Assembly: GCA_001584585.1 (NCBI GenBank)
Contig: LSYV01000003.1
Span: 2,186,592 to 2,250,591 of the forward strand
Origin: Gonium pectorale
Taxonomy: Eukaryota > Chlorophyta > Chlorophyceae > Chlamydomonadales > Volvocaceae
Length of the DNA: 64,000 bases
Direction of reading: 5' to 3'
This document shows positions 1 to 10,953 of the stretch, one piece after another. The stretch's first letter is position 1. Each line of letters opens with the position of its first letter. The notes beneath the pieces are model-generated. The model was given only the letters and a program-made list of their open reading frames with translations, was not told the DNA's origin and did no database searches. Position numbers and translations under genes: made by a program.

Positions 1-1
1 G

Positions 2-3000
2 GCCGTCGCGGCACGCGCTGCTACACCGCCGCTTGCAGCCCCTGTGGCCGTGGCCGTTCCCGCCCAAGCGGCCAAGGAGCAGCCGGCCCCTACTCCGGCG
101 CCGGCGCCCCCTGCCAACACTGCCAAGCCGCCTGTGAAATTCCTGTTCGGCAGCCAGACCGGCACTGGCCAGGAGATCGCGCGCAACCTGGCGGCGGAGG
201 CGCTAAGCAAGGGCTTCAACGCCTCCGTCACGTCGCTGAATGAGCTGGGCTTTGCGGCAGTTTCTGCAAAACAGACGCCGCTGTTGGTCATCGTCGCCTC
301 GTCCACAGGCGATGGAGACCCGCCAGACAACGCCACGTCGTTCTTTACGGCGATGCGCCGCAAGCCGCCGCCCGGCGAAGCTGCATCTGCTGCGCCGCTT
401 GCGGGCGTCCGCTTTACGGTGCTGGGCTTGGGCGACTCCAACTACACGCGCTTCATGTACGTGCCCCGCTCCATCAAGAACCGGCTGGCGGAGCTGGGTG
501 CCGCCGAGTTCTATCGCTGCGCCGAGGCGGATGAGGTGGAGGGTATTGAGGATGTGGTGGAGCCCTGGACCGACGGGCTGTGGCCGGCGCTGGAGGCTGC
601 GGTCAAGCTGCTGGCACAGGTGCGAAGTGCTCCGGATTTCGTCTGACTGCAGGGCTGCCTGACGATATCGTGTGCTCTTGCTCAAGGGAGAAGATCTTTT
701 CATGCCAGGGGCCGGATTAGAATGCCTCGGAAGAACATATGTGTGTCGGTTCGCGGGACCGTTAAGGAGAGCTCGATGGACGGCTTGCGGACAGGCATGC
801 TACTTTCCTCGATGATGTGTCGTTGTTGGCGCCGTTGGCTTGCTTACCAGGAGCCACTTACTGTGGAGACCGTCGAAGAGCCCGCAGCGAGTGCTGCTGC
901 CAAGCGGACCACTGCCCAGGACCCTGCAAGCAGTGCGCCAATAGTGGACGCTGCGGCAGTGGCAGCTACGGCGAGAGCTGCGGAAGAGGCTGCAGCGATG
1001 GCGGCCGCAGAGGAGTCAGCAGCAAATGCGGCCGCAGCGGAGGAAGCAGCGGCTAAAGCGGCGGCCGAAGAGGCTGCTGCGATGGCGGTCGCAGAGGAGG
1101 CAGCGGCTAAGGCGGCCGCAGAGGAGGAAGCAGCGGCTAAAGCGGCCGCCAAAGAGGCTGCTGCGATGGCGGCCGCAGAGGAGGCAGCGGCTAAGGCGGC
1201 CGCGGAGGAGGCAGCCGTGAAGGCGGCCGCGGAGGAGGCAGCGGCGATGGCGGCCGCGGAGGAGGCAGCGGTGAAGGCGGCCGCGGAGGAGGCAGCGGCG
1301 ATGGCGGCCGCGGAGGAGGCAGCAGCGAAGGCGGCCGCGGAGGAGGCAGCAGCGAAGGCGGCGGAGGAGGAGGCAACAGCGAAAGCGGCCGCGGAGGAGG
1401 CAGCAGCGAAGGCGGCCGCGGAGGAGGCAGCCGCGAAGGCGGCCGCGGAGGAAGCAGCGGCGAAGGCGGCCGCGGAGGAGGCAGCGGCGAAGGCGGCCGC
1501 GGAGGAGGCAGCAGCGAAGGCGGCCGCGGAGGAGGCAGCAGCGAAGGCAGCCGCGGAGGAGGCAGCAGCGAAGGCTGAGGCGGCTAAAGCTGCGGCCAGA
1601 GAGGCTACGACGAAGGCCGCGGAGGAGGGAGCAGCGAAGGCAGCAGAAGGTGACGCTGCTGCCAAGGCAGCGGCGGAGAAGGTGGCAGCGGATGAGGCAG
1701 CAGCGAAGGCCGCAGAGGCAGAGGCTACGGAGATGGCGGCATCAGAGGATGCTGCCGCCAAGGCAGCGGCGGAGGAGGCAGCGGCGAAGGCAGCGGCGAA
1801 GACAGCCGCGGAGGAGGCAGCGGCGAAGGCAGCAGCGGAGGAGACAGCACAAAGTAACGAAGATGAGCCGGACCCGCTGCTGACACCGTCGGATAGCATC
1901 AGCCGCTCTGTTTCGCCCAGTGTTGTGGGCCATGGGTCGCCAGCGGAGAAGGTGCGGCGGGCAGCCGAGGTGGTCAAGAAGGCGCACGATGCTGCTGAGG
2001 CGGCACGGAGGTCAGTTGCGGAGGGCGACCGTGATGGGCACAGGCCCAGATTCTATCGTGCTGGGTTCGTGTTGCGCCGCGCTTTTGGGCGTCACTTTGG
2101 TTGCAGTATTGGTTCGTTGCTGGGTGTAGCACAGGGTCCTTGCTCCTCCGCGCTCTATTCATCACTCATCAAGTTTGATGTGGTCTGCCTTGGAGCAGGG
2201 ACACCAAATCCCTCCAGGCCTTTGCTGCGTTGGTTCCGCTCTTATCGCTGTCCTTGCCCATAATGTTCGTCTTGTATTCCCAGGCGGAGATCCATTGAGA
2301 AGCCCCCCAGTCGACTTCAGGCCAAGCCCATCAATGTCAACTTTCCCAAGCGCGAGGAGCAGGTCGTCAAGCGGAAGGTATGCTACCAGCCGACAACGCA
2401 GCGAATGCTGGTTTTCGGCCAGGCTGACTGTCCAACTAGTCGGCGAATGTGTAGAATTCAAACTGCGTGCTGAACCGCAAGCCTCCAGGCCGCGAGTTAG
2501 ACCTGCATTATCATCGGCACGGTCCTGATCGTATCCTCCATTCGTCATCTCCTTCCCTCACACGTACCGCCCAGGATGAGAAGGGATACGGCATGCTGAT
2601 GGGCCTGGCGCCGGTGGGCGTGGACACCAAGACCGCACCCGCGCTCCTGCCGCCGCGCATCAAGATCAGCACGGAGAAGGACGAGGGCCGTGCCAAGGCG
2701 GTGCGCGAGCGCGAGGCAGCACGCCCCACCCGCGAGGAGCGCCACAAGCTGGACCCCGCCGGCAACTACTCAGCGGCGCAGCCCTTCTGGGCGCACATCT
2801 CAGACGCCAGGTGCTGCCTGCGAATGGTGGCGAGATAATGCAGGATGAGCTTTGATGGGGTAATGCGTCGGTAATCCCATCCTCCAAAGCTTGCATTAGG
2901 CGGCGCTGGACGCTCATTGTGGGATGCAGAGGCGGCCTTTGCTTCGCGGGCATCCAGCATTCCGAAAGCTCTACCTGCCGTGGCACGTCCCACAGATCAT

Positions 3001-5609
3001 TAGCTATTCGCTCACCCGCGGAAGAGCGAAATGTATTGTGTCGTAAATCAGACGGCGCGACCGTCCGCATGTAAGAACTTGCCCTACGGTAACGTATCCG
3101 CTGCTCGCTGTCCCGCTGCTCGCTGCCCGCCGGCCTAGTTATGAGACGGCCTTCTGGTCGGATCGCAAGGTGCTGCATCTGGAGCTCTCCATCCGTGGCT
3201 CCAACATGGCCTACGAGCCGGGTGACGCCATCGGTGTGCTCCCCGTGAACCACCCGGACCTTGTCGCCAACCTCTGCAAGCGGCTCAAACAGAACCCCGA
3301 CAGAGTGCTGCACATACACGCAGCGCCCGCGGGCGTGGCTGGCGCCGGCGCCGACGGGGCCTCGGACGTTGCCAGCGTCGACGGCAGATCGGCATCGCCA
3401 GCGCAAGCGGCATCGGAGGGCCGCGTGGCGAGCCACCTGCCCAGCCCCGCCAGCCTCGGATACCTGCTATCGCACTGTGTCGACCTGACGGGCGTGACGC
3501 GCAAAAGCGTGCTGCGGCTGCTGGCGGAGCACACCCACGACGCGGCGGAGAAGCGGACGCTGCTGTATCTGTCTGCGCGGGTAGGTGCTAGATGAGCACT
3601 GTGGTACAAGGTCCGTCACCAAACGCTACATGACGCGTTGCTGCGCTCCACCACTCCTCAGCTGCACCGCCGGTGTGTCTTGCAGCTTGGAGTGGACTAG
3701 CGTTTGTTAGTGAACGTATTTCGTTGATGGCCCTGATGCGCGTGTCACCATCATGTGGCACCCAGTGTTGGCATGTTGGGCCTGACCGCTCGTGCTCTGT
3801 CTCGGCTGCTCCCACGCAGGGCGGCAAGGAGGCGTACGCGCACGAGATCACGGAGCACCAGCCGTCGCTGCTGGACCTGCTGGTGCGCTTCCCCTCGTGC
3901 AACCCGCCCCTGGACGCGCTGCTGGACGGCCTGCCGCCCCTGGCGCCTCGCATGTACTCAGTCAGCTCCTCGCGCCGGGACCCCGCGCGGGGGCCCAACC
4001 GCCTCAGCGTCACGCTCAGCGTGGTCCGCTTCAAGACGCGGTGAGACCAAGAGTCGGGCCTGCTATGGCGTGAAAACAAGGTTTTCAATCTACTGATGCT
4101 GGGCGTGTTGCTAGTGGAACGAGGGACAGCTAAGAGTGCCCGTGCTGGCGTCGTAGGATAACAATTTGGATGCCCATATGCTTGTAATCAGCATCTTTCT
4201 GTGTCACAACAAGCCTTTATGTATCGGAGTTCCTGTACTGGCTGACCGATTGACCGCAGGTACGGCACGCGGCTGGGTGTAGCGACCACGTGGCTGGAGC
4301 GCCTCGCTGCGCCCTTCGCGCTAGAGGGTGCGGAGCCGCCCGCGGAGCCGATTTGGGTCCCCATCTACCTCCGCCGCGCAGCCGACTTTAAGCCGCCAAC
4401 CGATTTGGCCACGCCACTCATCATGGTGGGCCCTGGCACCGGCGTGGCGCCTTTCCGCGGCTTCCTACAGGAGCGCCGCGCCGTCATCGCAGAGCGCAAG
4501 GTATGGCGGGATGGTTGGAGGCACTACCGGCAGGAGGAGATCGTGCAATTGATTTCTGGAAGCGCGCGCCACAAAAGAAGGGCGTTGCCGTAGCGTGCGT
4601 CGCAGTACGTCACATTGGTCATGGATGTGAGCGCGTACTCCCTAGTTACCGCGCCTTTTGCTTTGCCAATTCGCAGCCGGCCCCCGAATCTGTCGGCGAA
4701 GCCGTCCTGTTCTTCGGATGCCGGCGCGAGGACGAGGACTACCTATATCAGGCGGACCTGGAGGGCTTCAAGGCCGACGGCACGCTGTCTGCTCTGCACG
4801 TGGCGTTCAGCCGAGCCAAGGCGGACAGGGTGTACGTGCAGGTGCGGAAGCTGGGTGGGGCCATGCGGTGTCGGTGCAATCTGCAGGGTCATGCACTTGG
4901 ACACTTGGGACCTGCGGAGGAGGTAACCTTGAGGGTATGGTGAAGGCAGGCAGGAGTCGCGTGTTTGCAAGAGAGTACTTGGCGATTGTTTTTGTTGTAT
5001 GGTGTTAAACATTGTTTTGCCTGCCCTAGCCTTGACCTCGGGTAGCATCGTCCTGGCTAATGCTGCTCCATGCCCCTTGGGCCACAGGACCTGTTGAAGG
5101 AGCAGGGTGAGAAGGTTTGGGCGCTGCTGCAGGCCGGCGCGCACGTGTACGTATGCGGCGACGGAGCCAGCATGGCCAAGGACGTGCACGCGGCGCTGGC
5201 GAATATCGCTGTCCAGCACGGCAGCCTGAGCGAGCAGGATGCGACAGCATACTTGCAGGTATGCACACAGGAGCACTCCTTAACATCTGTTGCCGCACGC
5301 AATAGTAACTATATGTGCCACAGTCCAGTGTACGTTATGGGGATTCTGTGGCTTGCGCTGCTCGGATTGATGGCATTCGTCTCTCCGTCGGAAAGTACGG
5401 GCACCGCTCGTAGCCTGCCGAAGACGGACAGGCAGTGCTTGGCGGGAGAAGCGGGCGGCCGTCAGGACATGCAACGCGTCTCGTAATACTTGTTCTCTGT
5501 TGTCAAGTAAACTGTGTTCTGGCCTGCTTACACTCCAGCTCACGCTTGGCCCATTCTCACGCAGGAGCTGTCAGCAGCCCGCCGCTACGTTCGCGATGTG
5601 TGGTCATGA
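2..5609 (+). CDS. MTRR: Methionine synthase reductase (diflavin), 5'-truncated
   Basis: This NADPH-dependent diflavin reductase would re-activate B12-dependent methionine synthase. Exons: 2-619, 851-2010, 2284-2377, 2575-2810, 3139-3580, 3820-4040, 4260-4500, 4677-4841, 5088-5258, 5565-5609; all phases agree, giving 1130 residues in the window. The reading frame is open at the left edge and the first ATG lies outside. Domains in order: FMN/flavodoxin ([25 protein letters not shown]), a long Ala/Glu/Lys insert, the connecting and FAD domain ([21 protein letters not shown]), and the NADPH domain ([36 protein letters not shown]). It ends in RRYVRDVWS, like the tryptophan-serine C-terminus of animal [12 protein letters not shown] and FPSCNPPL favour MTRR over cytochrome P450 reductase or NDOR1. 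Without the insert exon the length (about 745) is close to the roughly 700 of human MTRR. Confidence 0.93.
1030..1845 (+). repeat. 27-bp tandem repeats coding an Ala/Glu/Lys helix
   Basis: About thirty copies of a 27-bp unit coding AAAKAAAEE lie inside exon 2 (851-2010) of the methionine synthase reductase gene. The middle block, about 1195-1572, is nearly identical between copies; the outer copies vary (K to M, A to V). The reading frame is open throughout, flanked by a good acceptor (after 850) and donor (after 2010), and spliced in phase with the flavodoxin exon and the FAD-side exons. The product should be a long, charged, alanine-rich alpha helix. A transcript could in principle skip this exon only with a frame change, because its length is 3n+2. 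Confidence 0.9.
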
Positions 5610-6805
5610 GGGCATCATGCCCTCAGACCGGCTAAGAACGGCTGCATCTTCACAGCGTGCACCGTGGCAGGCTGTCGTGACTGGGAATCCGTGCTCTTCG
5701 GTAGCGTGCAATGTGGGTTGTCCGTTGTCGTGCACGTATATGGGTGCTCGCTGCGCCGACCAGAGATTGGATGTTTGAGGGCAGAAGGGGGAGGTGCGCA
5801 TTGGTCGAAGAATGGTGCTGTGTATACGAATGCGATGCGCAAGGAGGCGAGGCAGAGAGGAGAACGCATGAGAGGACAACCCTCAGCGCGAGTCCCGGGC
5901 CGCCCAGAAATTATACAGTATCTTTGCTTTCATAGTAGGGTCGCGAGGGCCGAGGCTTCAGGAGGTGAATGGCGCACTTGTTTGCGAACCGGATAGGTTC
6001 ACGGGTTGGGCCGTGGGGTTAGGGGCTGCTGCCACCCGGCTGCTATCGCAGAGCTTCAGCGGTCCTTGCATGCCAGTGCCAATGGGATGATATCCCCATC
6101 GCATAGCCCATGAACAATGTTCAGAAGCAGCGGGAGCCTGACATGTGACCGTGCCGGTGCCGGAAGAAGCCACTGGCTCTCCGGCCCATTGATTGCGAGA
6201 AGTGCATTTCGTGCAATGCTGGCATCACCGTCGTGACGCTCTAGCTTGTCCGCCGATGCTTCGTAGCTTGGGAAGGCAGTACCGGACAGCTGCTTGGCGG
6301 CCTCAGACGATATGCAGTCCATACGTGCACGCCAAGCGTGCGCTGTCTTCTCGGATTCGTACCTTACCTCAGGCTGTACCCGTGTGCGACGGGGACATGT
6401 GTAACGTCAACCAACTTGCGTCAACATACATGTGCATCTCATCCTCCATAGCCATGCCATCACCGCAGGTGCATATTGCTTGTATCATCTATGCTCGGGC
6501 ACGCTGACCTGCGGCCCGCCTCACCTTGCGTCAACATACATACATGACCGCTCATCCACTCTGGCGCATCGCAAAGACCCAACGTAGTACCACCCGTCAC
6601 CTGAATACTTGTATGCCGCCACATTGCGATAAGGTTCACATTCATACATTCGTCGCTTAGGAAATAAATCACGGATCACGACTGTACGTCGACCGTACGT
6701 GCTGCGTCGTCGTATCGTAAGGCAGGGTCACTCTCAACTTTAGTACCGCGTAGTTCAGCAGTAAAGCCGAGGAGGCCCGGTTTGCCCGCTGTCTGCTCGC
6801 CGGTC
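5610..6805. other. Intergenic: 3' UTR of MTRR and upstream region of cysteine synthase
   Basis: I see no coding exon here. The left part is probably 3' UTR of the reductase gene; a TGTAA motif at 6400-6404 is a candidate polyadenylation signal, about 790 bp after the stop. A 17-bp direct repeat (6415-6431 and 6525-6541) lies in the right half. No clear TATA box was found before the cysteine synthase start. Confidence 0.6.
6415..6541. repeat. 17-bp direct repeat, 110 bp apart
   Basis: The words at 6415-6431 and 6525-6541 are identical (CTTGCGTCAACATACAT). They flank a low-complexity stretch in the intergenic region. No function is evident. Confidence 0.6.
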
Positions 6806-9800
6806 ATGCAGCTGCAACGCGCTCGCAGCGCGGCTCTGAACTCTGCTCGCTCCGCTCCTGTCAGGGTGGGCAGCTTAAGGGTGCATGGTAGCCCGAGAGA
6901 CGATGCCCAAGGCGGGATCGGGTTGGCCTCGGGGCCTCGGCCTGCTTGCGTGATGCCTTACGGGCCCTTATTATGGGACATCCTCTTGCTGCAATAGGTG
7001 TATCATTTCTAAGCTAGGAGCTCGATGTGTTGCCGACATCCTGGTGCCGTCTCGCTGCCCACTGCTCAGGCCCCCCGTGCGGTCGTCAAGCCGCAAGCCA
7101 TTGCTGCTGCTGACAAGGGTTTGGAAATGAACATCGCTACGGATGTCACCCAGCTGATTGGTAAGGTGAACCAAGTTGCTGACTTCCGAGACATTCTTCC
7201 AACGCCACCCTTGTCCTGTTGCCCTGGGAGCTCGTGCTTTCAAACCCGGAACCACAATCGCGAATTACCCGCGCTCAACCCGTCACTTTGTGGCACTGCA
7301 GGCAAGACTCCCATGGTCTACCTTTCCAAGGTGACCAAGGGTTGCGCGGCTAAGGTAGCCGCAAAGCTGGAGATCATGGAGCCGTGCTGCTCCGTGAAGG
7401 ACAGGTGTGCGTGGGTATGGGGGCCGCGTTTGTCACTTGCTAAGAGGGGTCTTGCGGTGGCAGGGGCGTCCCGGTCATCGCCGTGATGTATCGTGCCGCT
7501 CTCCTTTTTGCATGTACGAGCAATCCCACACGAAAGCCCCTAGCAGGAGGCAGGGCATAAGATTTTGTTGACAACAGTTTTGGGTTTCCCTTGCTTGGGA
7601 GCAAAGCAGGCTTGGATGCCCATCCGGTTGCTGAGCTGTCGGCCATGGCACTCGCATGGAGCCCTGAACCTGCTCGCCGCTGCTATCCACGGGTACCCGA
7701 TATTCGTTGCTATTGAGGGGCTGTTACGTTGATTGCCCGTCATGGACTTCCACTGACAGCTGACACCACTTGTTCACGGAAGCGTAGCACCTGAACATAG
7801 AGTGGTGCGATGGTGCGCTCAGGCGTGCTTCGCGCATGCTAGCAAGAAGCAAAGATGCGGAAGCATTTCTGGCCGGCAGCCCATGTGGGCCCGAGCCCAG
7901 ACTCCGAATGCAATACGTACTTCAACGCTGGCAATGCTTGAAGCTGCGTGTGGGCTGGGCTGGGCCGCAGAACTGGCAGTGGCAAGGCGTGCGCGCCCAT
8001 GTAGGAGGAGCGCACCGTGGTGGACCGTTATCACCCCGGGCGTAAGTAGCGCATGAGGCAAATGGTTGTACGGAGCGTCAAGCTGGTGGACCGACCCGTG
8101 GTATTGCACACTTGCGCCTTCCCCTGCTTCCCACCACGTGCGTAGGATTGGCTACAGCATGATCACGGAGGCGGAGAAGGAGGGCAAGATTATTCCCGGC
8201 AAGGTGCGAATAAGTACTCGAGTGCCATGAAAGTAATAAGCAGTTTGCATCTGCCCTCATGCATGTCACTTACCCCACCGTACGCCCGACCACCGCTTCC
8301 TCGTCAAGTTGAACGGTGACAGTTGGATCAATTGCCTTTGTTCGTGTTCGTGCCCGTAGACCACGCTTGTCGAGCCCACCAGTGGTAACACCGGCATCGG
8401 CCTGGCCTTCATTGCCGCCGCCAGGGGTTACAAGGTGAGGGGGCTATCGCCTGCCAAGCCCTGCATACCGTGTCCACTGGGCCTCCTGAATACCGGTAGC
8501 TGTGTTTGGTGAGCTGCGGTAAACAACTATGTCCTCCTTGCTCTTACCCCAGCTCATGCTTGTCCACCTTATCTGTGCAGCTCATCCTGACAATGCCTGC
8601 CAGCATGTCGCTGGAGCGCCGCATCCTGCTGCGTGCCTTCGGCGCCGAGTTGGTGCTGACGGACCCAGCCAAGGGCATGAAGGTAAGCAGCCGAACAGAT
8701 AGGGAAGCGCTTGACGCCCTTGACATTTGAACGTATTGCGCAAATGCTTCAGCACGTATGAAAAGCAATTGCTTTCCCCGACGTAACTTTCTACCGCTAT
8801 GTCCTTGACCTGCAGGGCGCTGTGGCCAAGGCCGAGGAAATCCTGGCCTCGACTCCGGACGCATTCATGCTGCAGCAGTTCCAGAACCCGGCTAACCCGA
8901 AGGTTCACTACGAGACCACCGGGCCCGAGATTTGGGACGCCTCGGACGGCGCGGTGGACATCCTGATCTCCGGTAGGTACATTCGTCACTCAGCTGCTTG
9001 TAATCTATGATGGGATGGACTTTCTGGTATCACGTCGCGTGACAAGATGCATAGTTGGGCTGTGCGATGGCACGGTCTTGGCCTTTGACCGTAGTGTTGG
9101 ATAGTCCGAACACAGTCCGAACACACCACGCATCATAGTGTGTCTTGCTCGTCCCAAAAGTTCTGTTTGATAGTTTCTTCTTAGCCGTTTGCACACACGT
9201 CGGGGACTCATTGCAGGTGTGGGCACTGGCGGCACTATCACCGGCACTGGCCGTTACTTGCGCGAGAAGAAGCCCAGCGTGCAGCTGGTGGCGGTGGAGC
9301 CCGCCGAGTCGCCCGTGCTCAGCGGCGGGAAGCCCGGTCCGCACAAGATCCAGGGTATTGGTGCTGGCTTCGTGCCCGCAGTGCTGGATACCGCGATCAT
9401 CAGCGAGGTCGTGCAGGTGAGCCAGCTGCGGAACAACATCATAAGAGTACTATGTACAGACAGCTTCTTGGGAAGCGATAATCGGATTACGAGGGGCCGC
9501 GGCTGCTCACAGACTACGGGCGAAGATCAGCTGTATGGGCGCAAGTTGAGGATGGGGCCTTCTGACTGGCAGTGCACCGCGCTCGCCGTACAGGTGTCGA
9601 GTGATGATGCTATTGAGATGGCCCGCCGGCTGGCCCTGGAGGAGGGCCTCATGGTGGGCATCAGCTCGGGAGCCGCGGTGGCTGCGGCCATCAAGGTAGG
9701 CACCGGCCGACCGACTGCTTCTGTTCAGACAGATGCAGGACTAGTGACGGGCTCGGTTTGGTGGGAGTGCGTTCTGTAGGCAAGAGGACATACCTGGGAG

Positions 9801-10344
9801 TCCACCGCCGAGGGTCGGATGCAGGACTAAGCGAGGATGCTTAACGGATGAGGTTGACACGTTCATCGGTGGAAGTAGCCTTTCATTTGCATGCTCGTGC
9901 TGCGTGGCGTGCTGCCGTGCACGGCCACTTGCAGGTCGCGAACCGTCCCGAGAACAAGGACAAGCTGGTTGTGGTGGTGCTGCCCTCGTTCGGCGAGCGC
10001 TACCTGTCGAGCGTCCTGTTCCAGCAGCTGCGCGACGAGGCGTCCAAGATGACCTTCGAGGTGAGGGGCGCGAGTCGCATGCGCTGCGAGGTTAGTAACT
10101 AGGCTTGGCACGTGGGGCAGGCAGCATCTGCGGGTGCAAGGTCGTGCATAACCACGGAACATATGCTTGACGGGGTGGATTTGCACCAGTATGCTTTCGT
10201 GACTCGGCGCCGGCTGCAAGGAAACACTGCCGGCTCGTTGCGGGTCCATACCCTGCCGTGCGCGTGTCTTCCGCACGCAAACGGCTGATCAGCAGTAGCA
10301 CCTAATCTTGTCTCTGGTTGTCCCATATCTTGCAGGCGGCGTAA
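6806..10344 (+). CDS. Cysteine synthase (O-acetylserine thiol-lyase), probably plastid
   Basis: This PLP enzyme makes cysteine from O-acetylserine and sulfide. Exons: 6806-6865, 7070-7160, 7302-7404, 8146-8203, 8360-8434, 8581-8682, 8816-8972, 9217-9416, 9594-9695, 9935-10060, 10336-10344; 360 residues. Motifs in order: [14 protein letters not shown]; the PLP lysine in SVKDR (K83); [11 protein letters not shown] (111-121); phosphate-binding [10 protein letters not shown] (about 216-225); the loop [13 protein letters not shown], which in this family contacts serine acetyltransferase; and [11 protein letters not shown] (about 300-310). The roughly 35 residues before the conserved core are rich in Arg, Ser and Ala with few acids, as in an algal transit peptide. 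The last exon codes only Ala-Ala-stop. Cystathionine beta-synthase is unlikely because there is no haem or CBS region. It follows the methionine synthase reductase gene on the same strand. Confidence 0.95.
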
Positions 10345-10953
10345 TTGGCGCTCCTCCTTGACCTGTGTACATAGCTGGTTGGAACCGCTCGTTAGATGGG
10401 GCTTAGTAGCGCTTGCAGTTGGGAGAGCGCGGTGGAGAAGCGCGCGACCTCAAAAAATGGTCGGGTTTCATCTGACGCGCCTCGTGCCAGCGCTGTAGCC
10501 ATGCATTTGCACGTCCGAGTAAGTCACCGTCAATGGGTGTCGCGCGGACATATTCAGAGCTCCTCTCATGAAGAAGCCCAAGCGTGCCTGGAACGCCGGC
10601 ACCCCATGGCCTTGTAACGCTTTTCTCTGCTACAACAGTCAATCAACTGTTCCTATGTCTCTACTGGATATCACGCGTTCAGGTCCACTTCATCGTCCCA
10701 TGGGACCTTGGAAGGGCCGAACGATTGAAACGACACGAACCTTGGGTCGGCCACTTCGCTTTTAGCGGACAGTTGAACCAGACATCGCAAGTTGTAGAGA
10801 CCATTGGCGACTGCACTGTGTGATACCATAAGAAGGTCGATTCGGCACTTCGGCTAAGACTGACTGGTTCGGCGGTTTGACAGTTAACGCTCAGTTGCAG
10901 CTCAAACCGGCCGTTCATCGCTGCTCCACTATCTTTGCCACGACATATTTAAG
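10345..10953. other. Intergenic: 3' UTR of cysteine synthase and SDR upstream region
   Basis: No convincing coding exon is visible. A TGTAA motif at 10613-10617, 269 bp after the stop, is the likely polyadenylation signal of the cysteine synthase gene. The remainder would hold the promoter of the dehydrogenase gene; I see no clear core element. Confidence 0.6.
10613..10617 (+). promoter_or_regulatory. Candidate polyadenylation signal TGTAA
   Basis: TGTAA is the usual nuclear poly(A) signal in volvocine algae. This copy lies 269 bp downstream of the cysteine synthase stop, a normal 3' UTR length for such genomes. The motif is short, so chance occurrence is possible. Confidence 0.5.

Noticed and set aside
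1030..1845. CRISPR-like array
   Set aside because: The 27-bp units are contiguous, with no unique spacers, and lie in a coding exon of a nuclear gene.
844..1977. 377-residue Ser/Ala-rich open frame on the minus strand
   Set aside because: It is the complement of the Ala/Glu/Lys repeat; repeat DNA with GC-rich codons keeps several frames open. The plus frame has splice sites and phase continuity, the minus frame has neither.
851..2010. Ala-rich block as a separate gene or as intron of the reductase
   Set aside because: The ends match splice consensus, phases fit on both sides and the tail ([21 protein letters not shown]) runs into the next exon in frame, so inclusion as an exon is the simplest reading; only transcript data could overturn it.
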